NCBI GenBank assembly: GCA_025928345.1
Contig: JAICJR010000006.1
Location: 1 to 40,072, forward strand
Direction: 5' to 3'
DNA from: Thermoleophilaceae bacterium
GTDB taxonomy: Bacteria > Actinomycetota > Thermoleophilia > Solirubrobacterales > Thermoleophilaceae
Length of the DNA: 40,072 nucleotides
Position 1 is the stretch's first letter. Every line of letters begins with the position of its first letter. A program made the translations under genes and the position numbers. The notes beneath the pieces are model-generated. The model was not told the origin of the DNA and made no database searches. It worked only from the letters and a program-made list of their open reading frames with translations. Positions 22,666 to 31,455 of this stretch are shown here, piece after piece.

Positions 22666-25101
22666 ATGCTGAGAGAAGAGAGACTTGACGTGCTTGAACG
22701 GCGCACCGCCACGCTCGCGGAGCGTCTCGAGCGACTGGAGCGGGAGATGCACGGCTCGAAGGAGCCGGCCGTGACGCGCTCGCAGCCGGCCGCACCGCCG
22801 CGCCGCCCGGCTCAGCCGCCCCGCCCGCCCCAGCCGGCACGCCCGGCGAAGCCGCGTCCAAAGCGCGAGCTCAACCTCGAGGACCTCCTCGGCGGCCGTG
22901 TGCTCGCCTGGCTGGGCGGCATCGCCGTCCTCGTCGGAATCGCGTTCTTCTTCTCGCTGGCCGTCTCGCAGGGCTGGATCGGGCCTGCGGCGCGCACCCT
23001 CATCGCCGGCGCCGGCGCGCTCGGGCTCCTCGGCGCCGGAGTCTGGCTTCATGACCGCAAGGGCCGGACGGAGGCAGCGCTGGCCGCCATCTCCACCGCC
23101 ATCGCGGGCCTGTTCGCCACCGTCACGGTGGCCGCGCAGGTGTACGACCTCATCCCGTCGCTCGCTGGCCTCGTGCTGTCGGCAGGGATCGGCGCGATCG
23201 GCACCACTCTTGCCATCCGGTGGGAGGCGAAGGGCGTCGCCGCACTCGGCATCGGTGGCTGTCTGCTCGCGCCAGTTCTGGTGGGGGCTCCGGCCGGCAT
23301 CGGTTCGATGGCCTTCCTGCTCGTGGCGGGAGCGGCTGCTGCTTCAGTCCTGATCTTGCAGCGCTGGCAGTGGCTCGCGTTCGGCGCGTTCGCGATCAGC
23401 ACGCCGCAGTGGATCTCCTGGCTGCTGCATGACCCGCACGCCGGGATCGCGCTCGCGGTGCTCGCGTGTTTCGGCGTGCTCAATCTCGCTTCCGCCGTCG
23501 GCTTCGAATTGCGCATGTCCGCAAAGCGGCTCCGCCGTTCGGCCACGTTCCTGGTGCCGCTCAACGGCCTGGTGCTCGCGACGGTGGGCTACTTCTGGCT
23601 GGTCTCGCGTGGCCAGCACACCGTTGGCGAGCTGTGGCTCGTCGCGCTCGCGCTCGCGCACCTGGGCTTCGGCCTCGCCGAGCGACCCGCGCCGCGCATC
23701 TCGCATGACCTCGGGCTGATCTCGCTTGTGCTCGGCGTCGGCACCGCGGACGCTGCCTACGGCCTGATCATCAGCGGGCCGGCACTCGCCGCGGGCTGGG
23801 CGGCCGGCGCGGTTGCGCTGGCGCTCGTGGGCAAGCGAACCCGCGCCGCCGGCGCCGACCGTACGCTTGCCGAGCTCGGCCTCGGCGTGCACGTCGGTCT
23901 CGCGCTCGCTCGCACGCTGCTCGCCGACGCTCCGCCGTCCGCGGTGGCGGGCGGCAGTGGCGGTTTGCTGTCCGCCGCCGTGGCGCTCTCCGCGCTCGCG
24001 GCTGCCTGCTTCGCCTCGGCCCGGCTCGCGGAGGACGGCCGGAACGGGCTCCGGGTCACGCTCGATTCGCTCGGGCTGGCCTCGCTCGCCTACCTCACCG
24101 CCATCGCTCTCGACGGACCGGCGCTAGCCATCGCGTGGGCGACCGAGGCGGGAGCGCTCGCACAGCTCGTGCGCCGATCGAAGGACAGGGTGGCGCTCGT
24201 CGGCGCAACGGCGTTCCTCGGCGGCGCCATCATCCACGCCCTGGCGCTCGACGCGTCGCCGCACACCACGCTCGACGGCGTCCAGCACCTGCTCCCCGTC
24301 GCGAGCTGCATCCTGGCGATCGCGCTTGCGGCGTTCCGCACCGCGCGCGCCGTCGAGGAGCGCACTTGGAGCATGGCGCTGGACGCCGTGGCACTCGGCT
24401 CGGTTGCGTATCTCGCGGCGGTGGCCCTCGATGGCGTGCTGCTCGTCGCCGCCTGGGCGGGCTGCGCGCTCGTGCTCGCTGAGCTGGCTCGCCGACTCGA
24501 CAACCGCGTCGCCGCAGCCGGCGCCCTTGCCTTTGGCGCGCTGGCGAGCGCGCACGCGACGCTGATCGAGGCGCCTCCTGCCGCGCTGATCCACGGCGTC
24601 GACCACCTGGCGGCCGCCGCCGGCGCGCTGCTGATGGTCGCCGGCGTGACGCTGCGGATGGCGCAGCTCGGCACGGCGGGAGAGAAGGGCCGGGTTGGCC
24701 TCGTTGGCTCAGGCGCTCTGCTCCTGCTCTACACCGCTTCGGTCGCCGTCGTGAGCGCCTTCGAACCCGGTGGGTCGGGTGCGGGCCTTCAGATCGCGGA
24801 CTTCGGACCGCACCAGTTGGCGCAGGTCCTGCTGAGCGCGCTCTGGAGCCTCGCTGGGGTTGCGGCCCTCGTGATCGGCCTGCGGCGCGACGAGCGCACC
24901 GTGCGCATCGCAGGGCTCGCGCTGCTGCTCGTGGCGGTCGGCAAGGTGTTCCTGTACGACCTCTCCACGCTCACGTCCGTGTATCGCGTCGCCTCGTTCG
25001 TCGGCCTCGGCTTGCTTCTGCTCGCCGCGGCCTTCGCCTGGCAGCGCGTGCGTCCGCGGCCGCTGCGCGACCTGCGGGACATGCCGAGAGCGCTCCGCTA
25101 A
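22666..25101 (+). CDS. DUF2339 polytopic membrane protein
   Basis: 811 residues from ATG 22666, chosen for the GGGAGG ribosome-binding site; the frame is open from 22600 but that region is the promoter. A coiled-coil N-terminus (LERRTATLAERLERLEREM) and a Pro/Arg-rich linker lead to NLEDLLGGRVLAWLGGIAVLVGIAFFFSLAV, the DUF2339 signature, and then about 20 or more hydrophobic helices to the end. These large proteins are of unknown function, sometimes proposed to act in envelope or polymer transport. Divergent from and probably repressed by the TetR gene. The gene ends in a terminator hairpin. Confidence 0.87.
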   Translation: MLREERLDVLERRTATLAERLERLEREMHGSKEPAVTRSQPAAPPRRPAQPPRPPQPARPAKPRPKRELNLEDLLGGRVLAWLGGIAVLVGIAFFFSLAVSQGWIGPAARTLIAGAGALGLLGAGVWLHDRKGRTEAALAAISTAIAGLFATVTVAAQVYDLIPSLAGLVLSAGIGAIGTTLAIRWEAKGVAALGIGGCLLAPVLVGAPAGIGSMAFLLVAGAAAASVLILQRWQWLAFGAFAISTPQWISWLLHDPHAGIALAVLACFGVLNLASAVGFELRMSAKRLRRSATFLVPLNGLVLATVGYFWLVSRGQHTVGELWLVALALAHLGFGLAERPAPRISHDLGLISLVLGVGTADAAYGLIISGPALAAGWAAGAVALALVGKRTRAAGADRTLAELGLGVHVGLALARTLLADAPPSAVAGGSGGLLSAAVALSALAAACFASARLAEDGRNGLRVTLDSLGLASLAYLTAIALDGPALAIAWATEAGALAQLVRRSKDRVALVGATAFLGGAIIHALALDASPHTTLDGVQHLLPVASCILAIALAAFRTARAVEERTWSMALDAVALGSVAYLAAVALDGVLLVAAWAGCALVLAELARRLDNRVAAAGALAFGALASAHATLIEAPPAALIHGVDHLAAAAGALLMVAGVTLRMAQLGTAGEKGRVGLVGSGALLLLYTASVAVVSAFEPGGSGAGLQIADFGPHQLAQVLLSALWSLAGVAALVIGLRRDERTVRIAGLALLLVAVGKVFLYDLSTLTSVYRVASFVGLGLLLLAAAFAWQRVRPRPLRDLRDMPRALR

Positions 25102-25112
25102 GGAGCGCTCTC
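25086..25112. terminator. Bidirectional terminator hairpin
   Basis: Perfect 11-bp arms (GAGAGCGCTCC / GGAGCGCTCTC) around GCTAA, overlapping the stop of the DUF2339 gene and reaching within two bases of the converging glycosylase stop. No T-run follows. It is the strongest stem-loop in the window. Confidence 0.8.
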
Positions 25113-25113
25113 G

Positions 25114-25689
25114 CTAGGCCGGCGCGTTGTCGAGCGACGCCCAGAGGTAGAGGCATGCCAGCGACCGATATGGCCGCCAGGGCTCTGCTATCCGCGTGAG
25201 CCTCTTCGCGTCGGGGATCTTCTTCAGCCCATACGCGCGCTCCACCGCTCGCCGGATCCCGAGGTCGCCCACCGCGAGCACGTCCGGGCGGCCGAGGTGG
25301 AAGATCATGAACATGTCGGCGCTCCACTGGCCTATGCCCTTGATGGCGGTGAGCTGCTCGGACACCTGCGCATCCGACAGCTCGGCCAGGTGATCCAGGT
25401 CGAGGTCGCCGTCCTCCACGCGCTCGGCCAGGTCGCGCAGGTAGGCCACCTTCGCTCGCGATAGTCCCGCGGCGCGCAGGTCGTCGGGCGGGACGGCGAT
25501 GAGTTGAGCCGGCGTCGGCACGTTGCCGCCGAACAGTTCGAGCACGCGCGCGTAGATGGTGGCGGCGGCCTTGGTGGAGAGCTGCTGGCCGACGATCGAC
25601 CGGATGAGCGTGCCGTAGGCGTCGCGAGGCCGGCCGCGCCGGCGCTGCGCGATGCTCAGCGCGCCGTGCTGTTCCACGAGCGCGCGCAT
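25114..25689 (-). CDS. DNA-3-methyladenine glycosylase II-type (AlkA-like, HhH-GPD)
   Basis: 191 residues from ATG 25689 (GTG 25692 is equal). HhH-GPD fold: LIRSIVGQQLSTKAAATIYARV, the hairpin IKGIGQWSADMFMIF and the catalytic Asp in VGDLGIRRAV. It removes alkylated bases from DNA. Homology to the family seems to extend upstream (HLRASDEVM and about ten residues before), but no ATG, GTG or TTG is in frame there; only CTG 25743, which overlaps the stop of the upstream L,D-transpeptidase gene. So either a CTG start or a slightly shortened N-terminus. Confidence 0.85.
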   Translation of the reverse strand: MRALVEQHGALSIAQRRRGRPRDAYGTLIRSIVGQQLSTKAAATIYARVLELFGGNVPTPAQLIAVPPDDLRAAGLSRAKVAYLRDLAERVEDGDLDLDHLAELSDAQVSEQLTAIKGIGQWSADMFMIFHLGRPDVLAVGDLGIRRAVERAYGLKKIPDAKRLTRIAEPWRPYRSLACLYLWASLDNAPA

Positions 25690-25739
25690 CACCTCGTCGG
25701 AGGCGCGCAGGTGGTCGACGGCGCGGTTTCGCTGCGGGC

Positions 25740-26723
25740 TCAGTGGATGCGCACCGGCGTGCCGATCGGCACGCGCGGGTAGAGGTCGATCACGTCGCTC
25801 ACGTGCATGCGGATGCAGCCGTGGGAGGCGCGGGTGCCGATCGACCAGTCCTCGGAGGTGCCGTGGATGCCCACGCCGTCGCCAAGGCCGAGCCAGCGCG
25901 CCTTGAGCGGATCGGCCGGGTCGCTCGAGGGGATGGTCTGACCCGCGAGCGAGCCCGCCCACGGGCTGTTCGGCACGTGCCAGTCCGGGTTCACCTGCTT
26001 GTCGAGCACGTGGCGGATGCCCGCCGGAGTCTCGAGACCGGCCATGCCCACGGCGATGGGATAGGTCTTCACGAGCCGCAGCCGCTTGAACAGACGCAGC
26101 TTGAAGTGGTCGCGATCGACGGAGATGTAGGTGGAGTACCTGCGCGCGAGCGTCTTCAGCGTGACCGCCGGGCGCAGGCTCTGCACGCGCGCGTGCACGA
26201 TCCGCGACGGCGTCGGATGCCGAAGCTCGTCGATGATCTTCTGACGGAGCTTCGACGAGTCGATGCCGCGGCCGAGGCGGCCCTGAATCCGCTTGATCCT
26301 CGTCACGCCGAGCACCACGCGCGAGTTGCGCGGCGCGCGGTAATAGGGCTTGCCGAGCTTCGTCACCTCAGCTCTGAGCTTCTTGCCGTCGATCGTCCGC
26401 GAGAGGCGGATGTGCACCGGGCGGTGGCGCGCCGCCTGCTTGAACGCGTCGGACACCATGCCCTTGTAGTCCACGGTCTGGCCGAGGTCCGCGCTCGCCA
26501 CCTGCTGAACGGCGCTGTTGATGCCCACGTTCACCGGCCGCTCCCACACGGGCGCGATCGCGGCCTGCGCCTTCTTGGTGGCGTCCGCGGCATCGAGTCC
26601 GGACACGTCGACGCCGGCGATCGTGGCGCCGGCCGGCAGCGTCTTTGGCGCGGCGGCGGTGGCGGGAACCGCGGTGGCCAGGACAAAAAGACCTGCAATG
26701 GCTGCTGTTCGAGCGATCTTCAC
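25740..26723 (-). CDS. L,D-transpeptidase with VanW/YoaR-type N-terminal domain
   Basis: 327 residues from GTG 26723. A signal peptide (VKIARTAAIAGLFVLATAVPATAA) is followed by a YoaR/PG_binding_4-like region beginning IAGVDVSGLDAADATKKA, then a long middle segment, and a YkuD domain. The active-site HGT (His287) and SHGCIRMH (His301, Cys303) are intact. It forms 3-3 cross-links in peptidoglycan, working outside the membrane. It is leftward and ends 50 bases before the AlkA-like gene. Its divergent neighbour starts 34 bases away. Confidence 0.9.
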   Translation of the reverse strand: MKIARTAAIAGLFVLATAVPATAAAPKTLPAGATIAGVDVSGLDAADATKKAQAAIAPVWERPVNVGINSAVQQVASADLGQTVDYKGMVSDAFKQAARHRPVHIRLSRTIDGKKLRAEVTKLGKPYYRAPRNSRVVLGVTRIKRIQGRLGRGIDSSKLRQKIIDELRHPTPSRIVHARVQSLRPAVTLKTLARRYSTYISVDRDHFKLRLFKRLRLVKTYPIAVGMAGLETPAGIRHVLDKQVNPDWHVPNSPWAGSLAGQTIPSSDPADPLKARWLGLGDGVGIHGTSEDWSIGTRASHGCIRMHVSDVIDLYPRVPIGTPVRIH

Positions 26724-26744
26724 GCCATAAGGATGACAAGTTCG

Positions 26745-26750
26745 TAAGCT
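26745..26750 (+). promoter_or_regulatory. Candidate -10 box (TAAGCT) for the FAH-family gene
   Basis: TAAGCT followed by seven bases and GTG 26758, inside the short divergent gap with the L,D-transpeptidase gene. Confidence 0.45.
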
Positions 26751-26757
26751 GCCCCGC

Positions 26758-27567
26758 GTGCGCTTCGTGACGTACGACGCCGGCAGCGGCCCGCGCGCGG
26801 GCTTTCTCCGCGACGGTGAGCGGGTTGTGGACGTTGGCGAGAGCCTCCGCGGGCTGATCGCCGCCGGGCCGCTCAGCGAGCCCGCCGACGGCGAAGAGCT
26901 CGCCCTCTCCGACGTGCGCCTGCTCCCGCCGATCCCCAATCCGGACAAGCTCATCTGCATCGGGCTCAACTACCACGCGCATGCGGAGGAGGCCGGCGTG
27001 GACGCTCCGGAGACGCCCACCTTCTTCGCGAAGTTCCGCAACGCGCTCGCGCCCGCGGGCAGCGAGGTGAAGCTCCCGGAGGCGAGCCAGAAGGTGGACT
27101 ACGAGGCGGAGGTGGCGTTCATCGTGGGCCGCCGGGCGAAGGACGTGTCGGAGGCCAACGCCCTCGACCACATCGCCGGCTACACGCTGCTCAACGACCT
27201 CTCCGCCCGCGACCTGCAGTTCTCGACCCCGCAGTGGATGCCCGGCAAGGTGTTCGACGGCTCGGCTCCCTGCGGCCCCGCGCTCGTCACGCCGGACGAG
27301 GCCGGCGCGCCCGACTCGATCGCGATCGAGCTCAAGCTGAACGGGGAGGTGATGCAGTCGGCCACCACGGCCGACCTCATCCACTCCATCCCCGTGCTGC
27401 TCGCGCATCTGTCCACGCTGATGACGCTCGAGCCGGGCGACATCGTGTCCACCGGGACGCCTTCGGGAGTGGGCAGCGTGAGGGAGCCGCGCGTGTGGGT
27501 GAAGGCGGGCGATGAGATCGAGATCAGCTCGCCATCTTTAGGAACGCTGCGCACCACTCTTATCTGA
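26758..27567 (+). CDS. Fumarylacetoacetate hydrolase-family protein
   Basis: 269 residues from GTG 26758. The C-terminal catalytic domain shows KLICIGLNYHAHAEE, the metal-binding acidic residues in VDYEAEVAFIVG (the two Glu) and NDLSARDLQ (Asp), and VSTGTPSGVG near the end. Members hydrolyse C-C bonds (acylpyruvase, 2-hydroxyhepta-2,4-diene-1,7-dioate isomerase, oxaloacetate decarboxylase activities). The precise reaction cannot be called from sequence. It ends three bases before the GH76 gene, possibly transcribed with it. Confidence 0.9.
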   Translation: MRFVTYDAGSGPRAGFLRDGERVVDVGESLRGLIAAGPLSEPADGEELALSDVRLLPPIPNPDKLICIGLNYHAHAEEAGVDAPETPTFFAKFRNALAPAGSEVKLPEASQKVDYEAEVAFIVGRRAKDVSEANALDHIAGYTLLNDLSARDLQFSTPQWMPGKVFDGSAPCGPALVTPDEAGAPDSIAIELKLNGEVMQSATTADLIHSIPVLLAHLSTLMTLEPGDIVSTGTPSGVGSVREPRVWVKAGDEIEISSPSLGTLRTTLI

Positions 27568-27570
27568 CGC

Positions 27571-28818
27571 GTGTTCAATAACCCCGTGGGGAAAACGGGG
27601 CGACGACGGCTTCTGCCTGCGCTGCTGGGCACACTCCTGCTTGCGCTTGTGGGCTCGGCGCTGGCCGCCCAGGTGGCTAACGCTCCGCCGCCCGCTCCAC
27701 GTGGCGGCAGCCTCCCGGGCAACCAGCAGAAGTACCTGCAGCTCGCCGAGCAGGGCGTGCAGAACATCAACCGCTACTGGTTCAACTCCCGGACCGACTG
27801 GTACAACGACCGCCTCGCCAAGGGCCAGGACGGCAAGGCTCCGATCTGGACCACGGTGCACCTGTTCAGCGCGCTCAACGGCATCGCCGAGGCGGCGCCG
27901 ACGGCCGCAAACGAGCGAGCCGTCGAGTGGTTCGCCGACCGCGCCTACCGGGAGTACTGGGATCCGCAGGTGGGGCACATCCCGCACACTCGCAAGCACA
28001 TCGGGGGCTTCGACCCGAGCACCCGCGAGAACAAGGGACCGCGCGCGCACGCGTTCTTCGACGACAACGGCTGGCTCGGCCTCGCCTTCCTCGAGGCCTT
28101 CCGGATCACACGCGTGAAGCGCTACCTCACCTACGCAGACGACGCCTTCCAGTTCATCGCGCAGGCCGGCTGGGCCAGCGGCGACGGCGGCGGTGTGTGG
28201 TGGGACACGCACCATGTGAGCCGCTCGTCGGAGAGCATCTCCTCAGGGAGCGCTCTGGGCGCGATGCTGTACTACACGACGCGCAGGAGGAGCTATCTCC
28301 AGACCACCCAGAAGTTCATCTCGTGGGCCAACGCCCACATCTGGGACGCGAAGAACGGCCTTTACATGCGCGACGTGACCTCGCCGATCCTGATGGGCTA
28401 CGTGCAGTCGCCGTTCATGGTCGCCTACGTGTCGCTCTGCCAGACCACGAAGAACGACACGCTGTGCGACAAGGCCGAGCAGCTCGGCAACTCGGCGCTC
28501 GCCCAGTTCAGCGGTGCCCTTCACCACGGGCCTCAGTACGACGCGGAGTACCTCCACTGGATGCTCGAGGTGTACGCGCACGACCACAACGCGGCCTGGT
28601 ACAAGCTCGCCGCCGACAATGCGCAGCGGGCGCTGGCTAACTCTCAGAACAAGCAGGGCCTGTTCCTGAAGGCGTGGGACGGAAGCCGCGCGCCTGACGC
28701 GCCCACCGACAGCATGAAGATCGACGCCGCGACGGTGAGCGTGTTCGCCTGGCTGGCGGCCGCCACTCCGCCAGCGGCGGCGCCGACCGGCACGCCCGGC
28801 GGCGGCGTCAGCGGCTAG
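27571..28818 (+). CDS. Secreted GH76-family glycosidase-like protein
   Basis: 415 residues from GTG 27571. A signal sequence (RRRLLPALLGTLLLALVGSALA) is followed by an (alpha/alpha)6-barrel pattern with the GH76 catalytic pair Asp164-Asp165 in FFDDNGWLGLAF, and later GGGVWWDT and YLHWMLEVYAHD. GH76 enzymes cut alpha-1,6-mannan; in actinobacteria their targets may include mannose-containing envelope glycans. That links it to the PimA-like glycosyltransferase fusion further on, but this is inference. The stop overlaps the converging HemQ-type gene by 11 bases. Confidence 0.85.
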   Translation: MFNNPVGKTGRRRLLPALLGTLLLALVGSALAAQVANAPPPAPRGGSLPGNQQKYLQLAEQGVQNINRYWFNSRTDWYNDRLAKGQDGKAPIWTTVHLFSALNGIAEAAPTAANERAVEWFADRAYREYWDPQVGHIPHTRKHIGGFDPSTRENKGPRAHAFFDDNGWLGLAFLEAFRITRVKRYLTYADDAFQFIAQAGWASGDGGGVWWDTHHVSRSSESISSGSALGAMLYYTTRRRSYLQTTQKFISWANAHIWDAKNGLYMRDVTSPILMGYVQSPFMVAYVSLCQTTKNDTLCDKAEQLGNSALAQFSGALHHGPQYDAEYLHWMLEVYAHDHNAAWYKLAADNAQRALANSQNKQGLFLKAWDGSRAPDAPTDSMKIDAATVSVFAWLAAATPPAAAPTGTPGGGVSG

Positions 28819-29509
28819 CGGGCTCCACCGACACGGCCTCGCCGTCCAGCGCGCCCAGCGCGCGCTCGACAGAGGCGGTGATGCAGGTGAAGATCGGCGT
28901 CTCGCTCTCGGTGTAGGCGCTCGACTCCGTGCCGCGCAGCTCGTGCACGAGGTCGAGGAACTCGCTCGGCTGGTTCGCGTTGAAGGAGACGACGAACTCC
29001 TGGTCGTCCAGGCCGTACGAGTACGCGGTGTTGATGTCGATGTCCGTGTAGCGCTTGCCGATCTCGATGTGGCTGCGCATGATCCGCATCCGCTCCTCCG
29101 GCGGGAGCAGGTACCACTCGCGCTTCTTCCACATGGGGTAGACGATCAGGTAGCGGCTGTCCGATCCGGGGCGCGGCGAGAGCGGCTGGGGTTCCTCGGA
29201 GTAGACGGACTCCTTCGTCATCGCGAGATACGAGTAGGCGATGTCCGCGTAGCGCATGATCCCGGTCTGGTTGAGCAGCACGTGGAACTCGTGGATCGGC
29301 TCGAGGTCGGAGGCGATGGTGCGGACCATGAGGTCGGCGTCGCCGCGCGTGCCCACGAGCGAATAGGTGCGCAGGAAGTGGTCTTCCGCGAAGTCGTTGC
29401 ACGCGGCTGCGAACTCGATCTTGTCCTGCATGCGCTCGCCGGGATCGCGCCGGCGCCAGGCCGGATCGAGCTTGATGAATGTGAACTTGACGAAGTTACG
29501 GTCGCTCAT
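28808..29509 (-). CDS. hemQ: Coproheme decarboxylase (HemQ/ChdC, chlorite dismutase fold)
   Basis: 233 residues from ATG 29509 with GGAG five bases upstream. The fold signature is clear: Tyr124 in YPMWKKREWY, where the catalytic tyrosine sits, the proximal His147 in MRIMRSHIEIGKRY, and YGLDDQEFVVSF. Gram-positive-type ChdC oxidatively decarboxylates coproheme III to heme b as the last step of the coproporphyrin pathway. No other heme gene is in the window. A true chlorite dismutase is unlikely because the active-site Arg motif is absent and YPM-K is present. Confidence 0.88.
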   Translation of the reverse strand: MSDRNFVKFTFIKLDPAWRRRDPGERMQDKIEFAAACNDFAEDHFLRTYSLVGTRGDADLMVRTIASDLEPIHEFHVLLNQTGIMRYADIAYSYLAMTKESVYSEEPQPLSPRPGSDSRYLIVYPMWKKREWYLLPPEERMRIMRSHIEIGKRYTDIDINTAYSYGLDDQEFVVSFNANQPSEFLDLVHELRGTESSAYTESETPIFTCITASVERALGALDGEAVSVEPASR

Positions 29510-29519
29510 CGTTGCTCCA

Positions 29520-29525
29520 TAGAGT
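29520..29525 (+). promoter_or_regulatory. Candidate -10 box (TAGAGT) for the membrane-protein/GT-fusion operon
   Basis: TAGAGT is followed by seven bases and ATG 29533. The opposite strand of the same gap carries the GGAG ribosome-binding site of the HemQ-type gene. Confidence 0.45.
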
Positions 29526-29532
29526 GTGGCGC

Positions 29533-31455
29533 ATGCGTGGCAGATGCGGGGCGTTGATCGCCGCGGCGGTGCTCGCGGCGGTGGCCTCCCCGGCCGCGGC
29601 GGCGGCGCCAGGCCCGCGCGCGGCGGTCGTGTTCCTGCCCGGCCCGGTGCTCCTGCAGCCTGGGCTCTCGTTCGGCCTGACCAGCCCGACGCTGGGGGGC
29701 TACAAGCGGCCGCAATTCGCAGTCGATGTCTCGCAGGGGGCGCGGCTTTCGACCCGGGCATACACGCGCGAGCTGCCGCCGCTGCAGCTCGCGGGGTCGC
29801 GCGTGGCCGGCTGGGCGCAGCTGGTGCGCCGCGCTCGAGATGCTCCTGGCGATGTGGTGCCGGGACTCCTGGCGACGACGATCGAGCGGGATGGGGGATC
29901 GGTTGCCTATGCCGGTGTTAGCGGCGCCGACGACACGGAATCTTTCGCCGCGGCCGATGAGAGCGGGCGGATCGGACGGGTGTCGATCGGCCCTGCTGCC
30001 GGGTTCGGAGTGCGGGCCGCTCAGCTGTGGCGCTCGTCGTCGCTGCTCGTGGCGCGGGTGCCATCGGCGCTCGCTGTGCGTGATCTGCTGCGCGCGCGGC
30101 GGCCGGGCGACCTCGTGGTCGTCGTGGAGGCGCCTCCGGTGAAGCCGCTCACGCTGCTCTACACGGGAGCGGTTGGGCCGGGGATCGCGGGCGGCGGCGT
30201 GATCCGCTCGGGCACGACGCGGCGTGACGGCTACATCGCGGCGCCCGATATCTCCGCGACCGTGCTGCACACGCTCGGCATCAAGGTGCCGAAGAAGATG
30301 CAGGGCGAGCGCATCGAGTCGCGCGCGGGCCACGGCGCCGCGTACGTGCGCCGGCTGAAGGCCCGGCTCGACGCGATCCTGCCCCACCGCGACCGCGCCA
30401 TGGAGGTGATTGCTGTCGTGTGGGCCGCCACGCTTCTCCTCCTGTGGCTCGTGCTGCGCCGGGCGGGCCTGCGGGCCGCGGGAAGGATCTTCTTCCTGGC
30501 CGCGCTGTGGCTGCCTGGGCTCGCGCTCTTCACGGCGGCGATCGAGCCGTCGGCCTTGATCGAGGGGCTCATCCTCGCGCTCGGAGCACTGGTCCTCGGC
30601 GCGCTCACGGACGCGTACCTGCCGTGGCCGGGCGCGCCGTTACTTCCAGCGGCGGTCACGTTCGGCTTTCACGCGATCGACCTCGCGCTCGGCTCGCACC
30701 TGATCGGTCTATCACTCGCCGGGCCGAACCCTAAGGGAGGGTCGCGTTTCTTCGGCATCGGCAACGAGCTCGAGATCATCCTCGCGATGACCGCGCTGGT
30801 GGGCACTGGGGCGGCGCTCACGCTGCTGCCCGAGCGCTCGGCGCCGCGCACGTTCGGCATAGCCGCCTTCGTGGCGGCCGTGATCATCGGCGCCGGGCGG
30901 CTGGGGGCGGACGTCGGGGGCGTGATTACGGTCGGCGCCGGCGGGGCCGCCGCCGTGGTGGTTTCGCTTCCACGCGGCCCCACGCCGCGCGCGATCGCGC
31001 TCGCGGTGATCGTGCCGATTCTTGCCGTGGGCGCACTGGTGCTGCTCGACTTCGCGGTCGGCGGCGGCGCTCACCTCACGCACACGCTGTCGAGCTCGAG
31101 CGGGCCGGGCGACCTCGGCAAGGTCGTCCTGCGGCGCTGGCGCCTCTCCACAAACGGGCTCACGCACGGCAGCTTGCCGGTGGTGGTCGGCGTGTTTGTA
31201 GCCGTGCTCGCCGCGGGTGTGGTGAAGCGGCGGGAGCTGCTCGCGCCGCTGTCCGGTCAGCGCGAGCGGCCGCTGCGCGCGGCGGTGATCGGCTCGTTCT
31301 TCGCGGTCGTCACCGGGGCGCTCGCCAACGACTCCGGCCCGATGATCGTGATGATTGGCACGGTCGCGCTCGTCCTCCTTGTGGGGTATGTGAGATCAGA
31401 CAATCTTCAAGACGGGCGGCCGGGAGCTGGGCTACCATCACATGGGTGCGCGTAG
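29533..31455 (+). CDS. Polytopic membrane protein with phosphatase-like extracellular domain
   Basis: 640 residues. A signal sequence (CGALIAAAVLAAVASPAAAAA) is followed by a ~250-residue exported domain that resembles the end of alkaline-phosphatase-superfamily proteins: DGYIAAPDISATVLHTLGIKVPKKMQGERI. The metal-binding Asp/Ser-Thr start expected of that family is not obvious, so catalysis is doubtful. From residue ~290 there are about ten hydrophobic helices, with a notable PNPKGGSRFFGIGNELEIILAM loop. The downstream glycosyltransferase-flippase gene overlaps its last 10 bases, so they are likely partners in making or exporting an envelope glycan. Family not recognised with confidence. Confidence 0.72.
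   Translation: MRGRCGALIAAAVLAAVASPAAAAAPGPRAAVVFLPGPVLLQPGLSFGLTSPTLGGYKRPQFAVDVSQGARLSTRAYTRELPPLQLAGSRVAGWAQLVRRARDAPGDVVPGLLATTIERDGGSVAYAGVSGADDTESFAAADESGRIGRVSIGPAAGFGVRAAQLWRSSSLLVARVPSALAVRDLLRARRPGDLVVVVEAPPVKPLTLLYTGAVGPGIAGGGVIRSGTTRRDGYIAAPDISATVLHTLGIKVPKKMQGERIESRAGHGAAYVRRLKARLDAILPHRDRAMEVIAVVWAATLLLLWLVLRRAGLRAAGRIFFLAALWLPGLALFTAAIEPSALIEGLILALGALVLGALTDAYLPWPGAPLLPAAVTFGFHAIDLALGSHLIGLSLAGPNPKGGSRFFGIGNELEIILAMTALVGTGAALTLLPERSAPRTFGIAAFVAAVIIGAGRLGADVGGVITVGAGGAAAVVVSLPRGPTPRAIALAVIVPILAVGALVLLDFAVGGGAHLTHTLSSSSGPGDLGKVVLRRWRLSTNGLTHGSLPVVVGVFVAVLAAGVVKRRELLAPLSGQRERPLRAAVIGSFFAVVTGALANDSGPMIVMIGTVALVLLVGYVRSDNLQDGRPGAGLPSHGCA
31433..31438 (+). promoter_or_regulatory. Candidate -10 box (TACCAT) for the GT-flippase fusion
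   Basis: TACCAT lies inside the end of the preceding gene, seven bases before GTG 31446. An internal promoter is possible in addition to read-through. Confidence 0.35.
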
